Source: Rhodoferax sp.
GTDB lineage: Bacteria; Pseudomonadota; Gammaproteobacteria; Burkholderiales; Burkholderiaceae_C
NCBI GenBank assembly: GCA_021731215.1
Contig: JAKFXU010000141.1
Span: forward strand, 1 to 9,379
Reading direction: 5' to 3'
DNA: 9,379 nt
Part shown: positions 7,356 to 9,379 of the stretch, piece after piece
How positions within the stretch are numbered: the stretch's first letter is position 1
Layout: each line of letters begins with the position of its first letter
Translations under genes and position numbers: made by a program
The notes under the pieces: generated by a model
What the model was told of the DNA's origin: nothing
The model's database searches: none
Seen by the model: only the letters and a program-made list of their open reading frames with translations

Positions 7356-7378
7356 TGGCTTTGCCGGGCATTTTTTTT
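7354..7378 (+). terminator. Probable intrinsic terminator of the hsd operon
   Basis: Overlapping the hsdR stop, AATGGC (7354-7359) can pair with GCATT (7368-7372), with G7358 bulged and an eight-base loop, and a run of eight T follows (7371-7378). The position right after the last gene and the long T-run are good support; the stem is short and A/T-rich at its base. Confidence 0.42.
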
Positions 7379-7500
7379 GTAATCCAATACCCCACTCACG
7401 CCCACCAGCAAAAACAAAGTGGTCTACGCCGTTCTGAGCCGGTCCACAGGCCTTCCAGCCTTGCTCAAACCTCTGACATGCGGGTTGAAGATAGCGAGAT
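7379..7500. other. Short spacer between the operon terminator and repeat copy 2, nothing recognised
   Basis: These 122 bases lie inside the proposed island, after the T-run and before the right-hand repeat. I see no start codon with a ribosome site, no RNA gene, no transposase or integrase fragment and no obvious inverted repeat. It may be eroded island sequence or simply the island's right arm. Confidence 0.4.
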
Positions 7501-7533
7501 GCCAGTGCCGGGGTCAAGGCGCGTCAAGCTCAT
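7501..7533 (+). repeat. Direct repeat copy 2, partial ffs 3' end beside relA (attR-like)
   Basis: This is the second copy of the 33-base repeat, with 31/33 identity to 568-600 in the same orientation. It reproduces the last 25 bases of the SRP RNA gene without the rest of it, so it cannot encode a working RNA. G7521 replaces the T that makes a G-U pair in the intact gene. It ends one base before the relA stop codon (7535-7537, minus strand), so the insertion left the relA reading frame untouched. Confidence 0.85.
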
Positions 7534-7534
7534 A

Positions 7535-9379
7535 TCAGCGCCGCCGCGCCGAGCGCACCCCCGCCAGGCCCGCCACCACGCCCAACACCCGGGCCAGGCG
7601 CCCGGCGTCGCCGACCTCGACCGTGAAGGTCATCCAGGCCGAGCCCTTGACCGACTGGGTCTGGACCCCGATCACATTCATTTTTTCCTTGGTAAACACC
7701 TCGGAAATATCGCGCAACAGACCCTGCCGGTCGGCCGCTTCGACCGCGATATCGACCGGGTAGACGGCAGTGCCAGTGGCGGGGGTTTCACCCCACTGCA
7801 CTTCAATCAGGCGCTCGCCATTTTTGGCCACCATCTCGCGCAAATTGGAGCAATCGGTGCGGTGCACGCTGACACCTCTGCCACGTGTGACAACGCCACA
7901 AATCGGGTCCGGCGGGGCCGGCTTGCAGCACTTGGCCAACTGCGTCATGAGCGAATCAACCCCCACCACCAGCAGACCGCCTTTGCTCGGGTTGGCCGCG
8001 CTGCGCGGTTTTTTAAGCAGCGGGTAATCCGCATCGGGCAGCACCGGCTCGGGCGGGCGCAGCACAATTTCGATATTGCGCAGCGAGAACTCGTCTTTGC
8101 CAACCACTTGAAACAAATCGTCAGCCGAGTTAAAGCCCAGCTTGGCGGCCAGATCATCGAGTTTGACCGCGGTCTTGCCCTCGCGCTGCAGCAGTTTTTC
8201 CACCGCCTCGCGCCCTTTGGCCACGGTCTCATGGTGCGCCAGCGCATTGAACCAGGCCCGCACTTTGGCCCGCGCCCGGTGGCTGACCAGGTAACCCAGC
8301 TCGGCATTGAGCCAGTCGCGCGAGGGCCCGCCTTCCTTGGCCGCCGAGACCTCCACCGTCTGCCCATTTTTGAGTGGCGTGTTCAGCGGCACCATGACGC
8401 CGTCGACGCGCGCGCCCCGACAGCGGTGCCCCAGGGTGGTGTGCACGCTGTAGGCAAAATCCACCGCGGTGGCGCCTTGCGGCAGTTCGACAATGGTGGC
8501 ATCGGGCGTCAAGACATAGATTCGATCCTCAAAGACGCCTTGCTCCTGCTCGCCCGAGAGATCGCGCTCCCACGCCAGCAACTGGCGCAGCACGGCGATT
8601 TTGGCCTCGAATGCACCACTGGCCGACACCCCCGAATAGCCTTTGGCACCGGCCTCCTTGTAGGCCCAATGGGCGGCCACCCCGTGCTCGGCATGGTCAT
8701 GCATGGCCTGGGTGCGGATCTGGATCTCGATCGGCTGCCCGGCCGGGTCCAGCACAATGGTGTGCAATGACTGGTAGCCGTTGGCCTTGGGCTTGGCAAT
8801 GTAGTCGTCAAAGTGCTCTGTGACCGGTGTGAACTGGCTGTGCACCCAGCTCAAGGCCGCGTAGCAGTCCGGGATACTGTCCACCACAATGCGCAGCGCG
8901 CGAATGTCATAGACCTGATCAAAACCGAGCGACTTGCCACGCATCTTCTTGACGATGCTGTAGATGTGCTTGGGTCGCCCCTGCACCGTGGCTGCCAGGC
9001 CCTGCGCCTTCAGCTCGACCTCCAGCCGGGCCCGCAACTGCTCCACCTGGAGTTCGCGCTCGGCCCGCTTTTCATCGAGCAGCCGGGCCACCTGACGGTA
9101 GGTATCGGGCTCCAGAAAACGAAACGAAAGGTCTTCCATCTCCCACTTGATTTCCCAGATGCCCAGGCGATTGGCCAGCGGCGCAAACACCTGCAGCGCC
9201 TCAGCCGCCAGACCCGGCGGCACCGGCTGCTTGACAGCGGCAAAATAACGCAGCGTTTGCAGGCGCGAGGCCAGGCGCAACATGACGACGCGCAAGTCGC
9301 GCGAGAACGCCAGCAGCATCTTGCGCACGTTTTCGGTTTGGACGCTGGCCGACTGCAGCGTGGGGATGACGGACGATAC
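7535..9379 (-). CDS. relA: RelA, ribosome-associated (p)ppGpp synthetase (partial, start beyond the window)
   Basis: RelA makes (p)ppGpp from ATP and GTP/GDP when uncharged tRNA reaches the ribosome. 614 C-terminal residues are visible and the frame is open at the right edge; against a usual length of about 740, some 130 N-terminal residues are missing. Counting from the edge: the end of a degenerate HD domain (LASRLQTLRY, with S38 and T42 replacing the catalytic Asp and Asn of active hydrolases); the synthetase domain (about 70-260) with GRPKHIYSI, putative catalytic D158 (YDIRALR), FDDYIAKPKANGYQSLHT and E218 (EIQIRT); TGS (about 285-345); a helical region; a conserved-cysteine region (KCCKP near 484); and an ACT domain (about 540-614). 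The inactive HD domain and the FDD motif indicate RelA rather than bifunctional SpoT/Rel. A GTG at 9328 is internal, not a start. It converges on the hsd operon. Confidence 0.95.
   Translation of the reverse strand, partial: VSSVIPTLQSASVQTENVRKMLLAFSRDLRVVMLRLASRLQTLRYFAAVKQPVPPGLAAEALQVFAPLANRLGIWEIKWEMEDLSFRFLEPDTYRQVARLLDEKRAERELQVEQLRARLEVELKAQGLAATVQGRPKHIYSIVKKMRGKSLGFDQVYDIRALRIVVDSIPDCYAALSWVHSQFTPVTEHFDDYIAKPKANGYQSLHTIVLDPAGQPIEIQIRTQAMHDHAEHGVAAHWAYKEAGAKGYSGVSASGAFEAKIAVLRQLLAWERDLSGEQEQGVFEDRIYVLTPDATIVELPQGATAVDFAYSVHTTLGHRCRGARVDGVMVPLNTPLKNGQTVEVSAAKEGGPSRDWLNAELGYLVSHRARAKVRAWFNALAHHETVAKGREAVEKLLQREGKTAVKLDDLAAKLGFNSADDLFQVVGKDEFSLRNIEIVLRPPEPVLPDADYPLLKKPRSAANPSKGGLLVVGVDSLMTQLAKCCKPAPPDPICGVVTRGRGVSVHRTDCSNLREMVAKNGERLIEVQWGETPATGTAVYPVDIAVEAADRQGLLRDISEVFTKEKMNVIGVQTQSVKGSAWMTFTVEVGDAGRLARVLGVVAGLAGVRSARRR

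Larger units (their letters stand above)
568..7533 (+). mobile_element. Candidate defence island inserted at the 3' end of ffs, bounded by 33-bp direct repeats
   Basis: Two direct repeats (568-600 and 7501-7533) enclose a five-gene type I restriction-modification plus HEPN/MNT operon, and nothing else recognisable. Outside the repeats are core genes, dnaX-ffs on the left and relA on the right. Sharing the 3' end of an RNA gene is the usual outcome of tyrosine-integrase insertion into tRNA or tmRNA genes; here the target would be the SRP RNA gene. Corresponding repeat points are 6,933 bases apart. No integrase, excisionase, transposase or origin is seen, so the unit is non-autonomous or a remnant. 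The alternative is loss of a larger element, or a chance partial duplication of the ffs end. Exact ends within the repeats cannot be fixed from this sequence. Confidence 0.6.

Noticed and set aside
7771..7786. Third partial match to the direct repeat (CAGTGCCAGTGGCGGGG)
   Set aside because: The similarity is only a few G/C-rich bases and lies within the conserved coding sequence of relA.
7355..8770. Long plus-strand open frame of 471 codons
   Set aside because: It lies antisense to relA, whose conserved synthetase, TGS and ACT domains are unmistakable. The translated product is His/Gln/Arg-rich with no family features, as expected for an antisense shadow in GC-rich DNA.
1..9379. tRNA genes, CRISPR arrays, insertion sequences or an integrase gene
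   Set aside because: I looked for clover-leaf 3' ends, regularly spaced repeats, terminal inverted repeats and recombinase motifs and saw none in the window.

Overview
The window looks like part of a betaproteobacterial chromosome, probably Burkholderiales and perhaps Comamonadaceae. The reasons are GC-rich coding sequence, the style of the DnaX and RelA proteins, and a small SRP RNA gene next to dnaX. The family-level placement is inference from sequence style, not from a search.

Layout. The ends are core chromosome. On the left is the 5' part of dnaX on the minus strand (1-405). Divergent from it, on the plus strand, is a gene for the bacterial 4.5S/SRP RNA (ffs, about 499-592), which the supplied protein-coding calls do not show. 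On the right is relA on the minus strand (7535 to the right edge), missing its N-terminal part. Between ffs and relA lies a compact plus-strand operon of five genes: hsdM, hsdS, an MNT nucleotidyltransferase antitoxin (mntA-like), a HEPN RNase toxin (hepT-like) and hsdR. All junctions abut or overlap (GTGA, TAA-ATG, ATGA, ATGA), so they probably share one transcript with coupled translation. A U-tract after hsdR is a plausible terminator.

The main structural observation is a 33-bp imperfect direct repeat (31/33 identical, with the first 20 bases identical). One copy, 568-600, covers the 3' end of ffs. The other, 7501-7533, ends one base from the relA stop codon. The defence operon lies exactly between the copies. 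The simplest reading is a roughly 6.9-kb defence cargo inserted site-specifically at the 3' end of ffs, which regenerated the RNA gene on one side and left a partial copy on the other. No integrase is present, so the element is either mobilised in trans or a remnant.

How the genes work together. HsdM and HsdS form the modification methylase, and with HsdR the restriction complex (EcoEI-like, with an N-terminal DUF4145 domain and a coiled coil). The MNT/HEPN pair between hsdS and hsdR is a type VII-like toxin-antitoxin module in which MntA is expected to AMPylate a tyrosine of the HepT RNase. Its placement inside the operon suggests a second, abortive layer of defence or an addiction function for the restriction locus; that link is inference.
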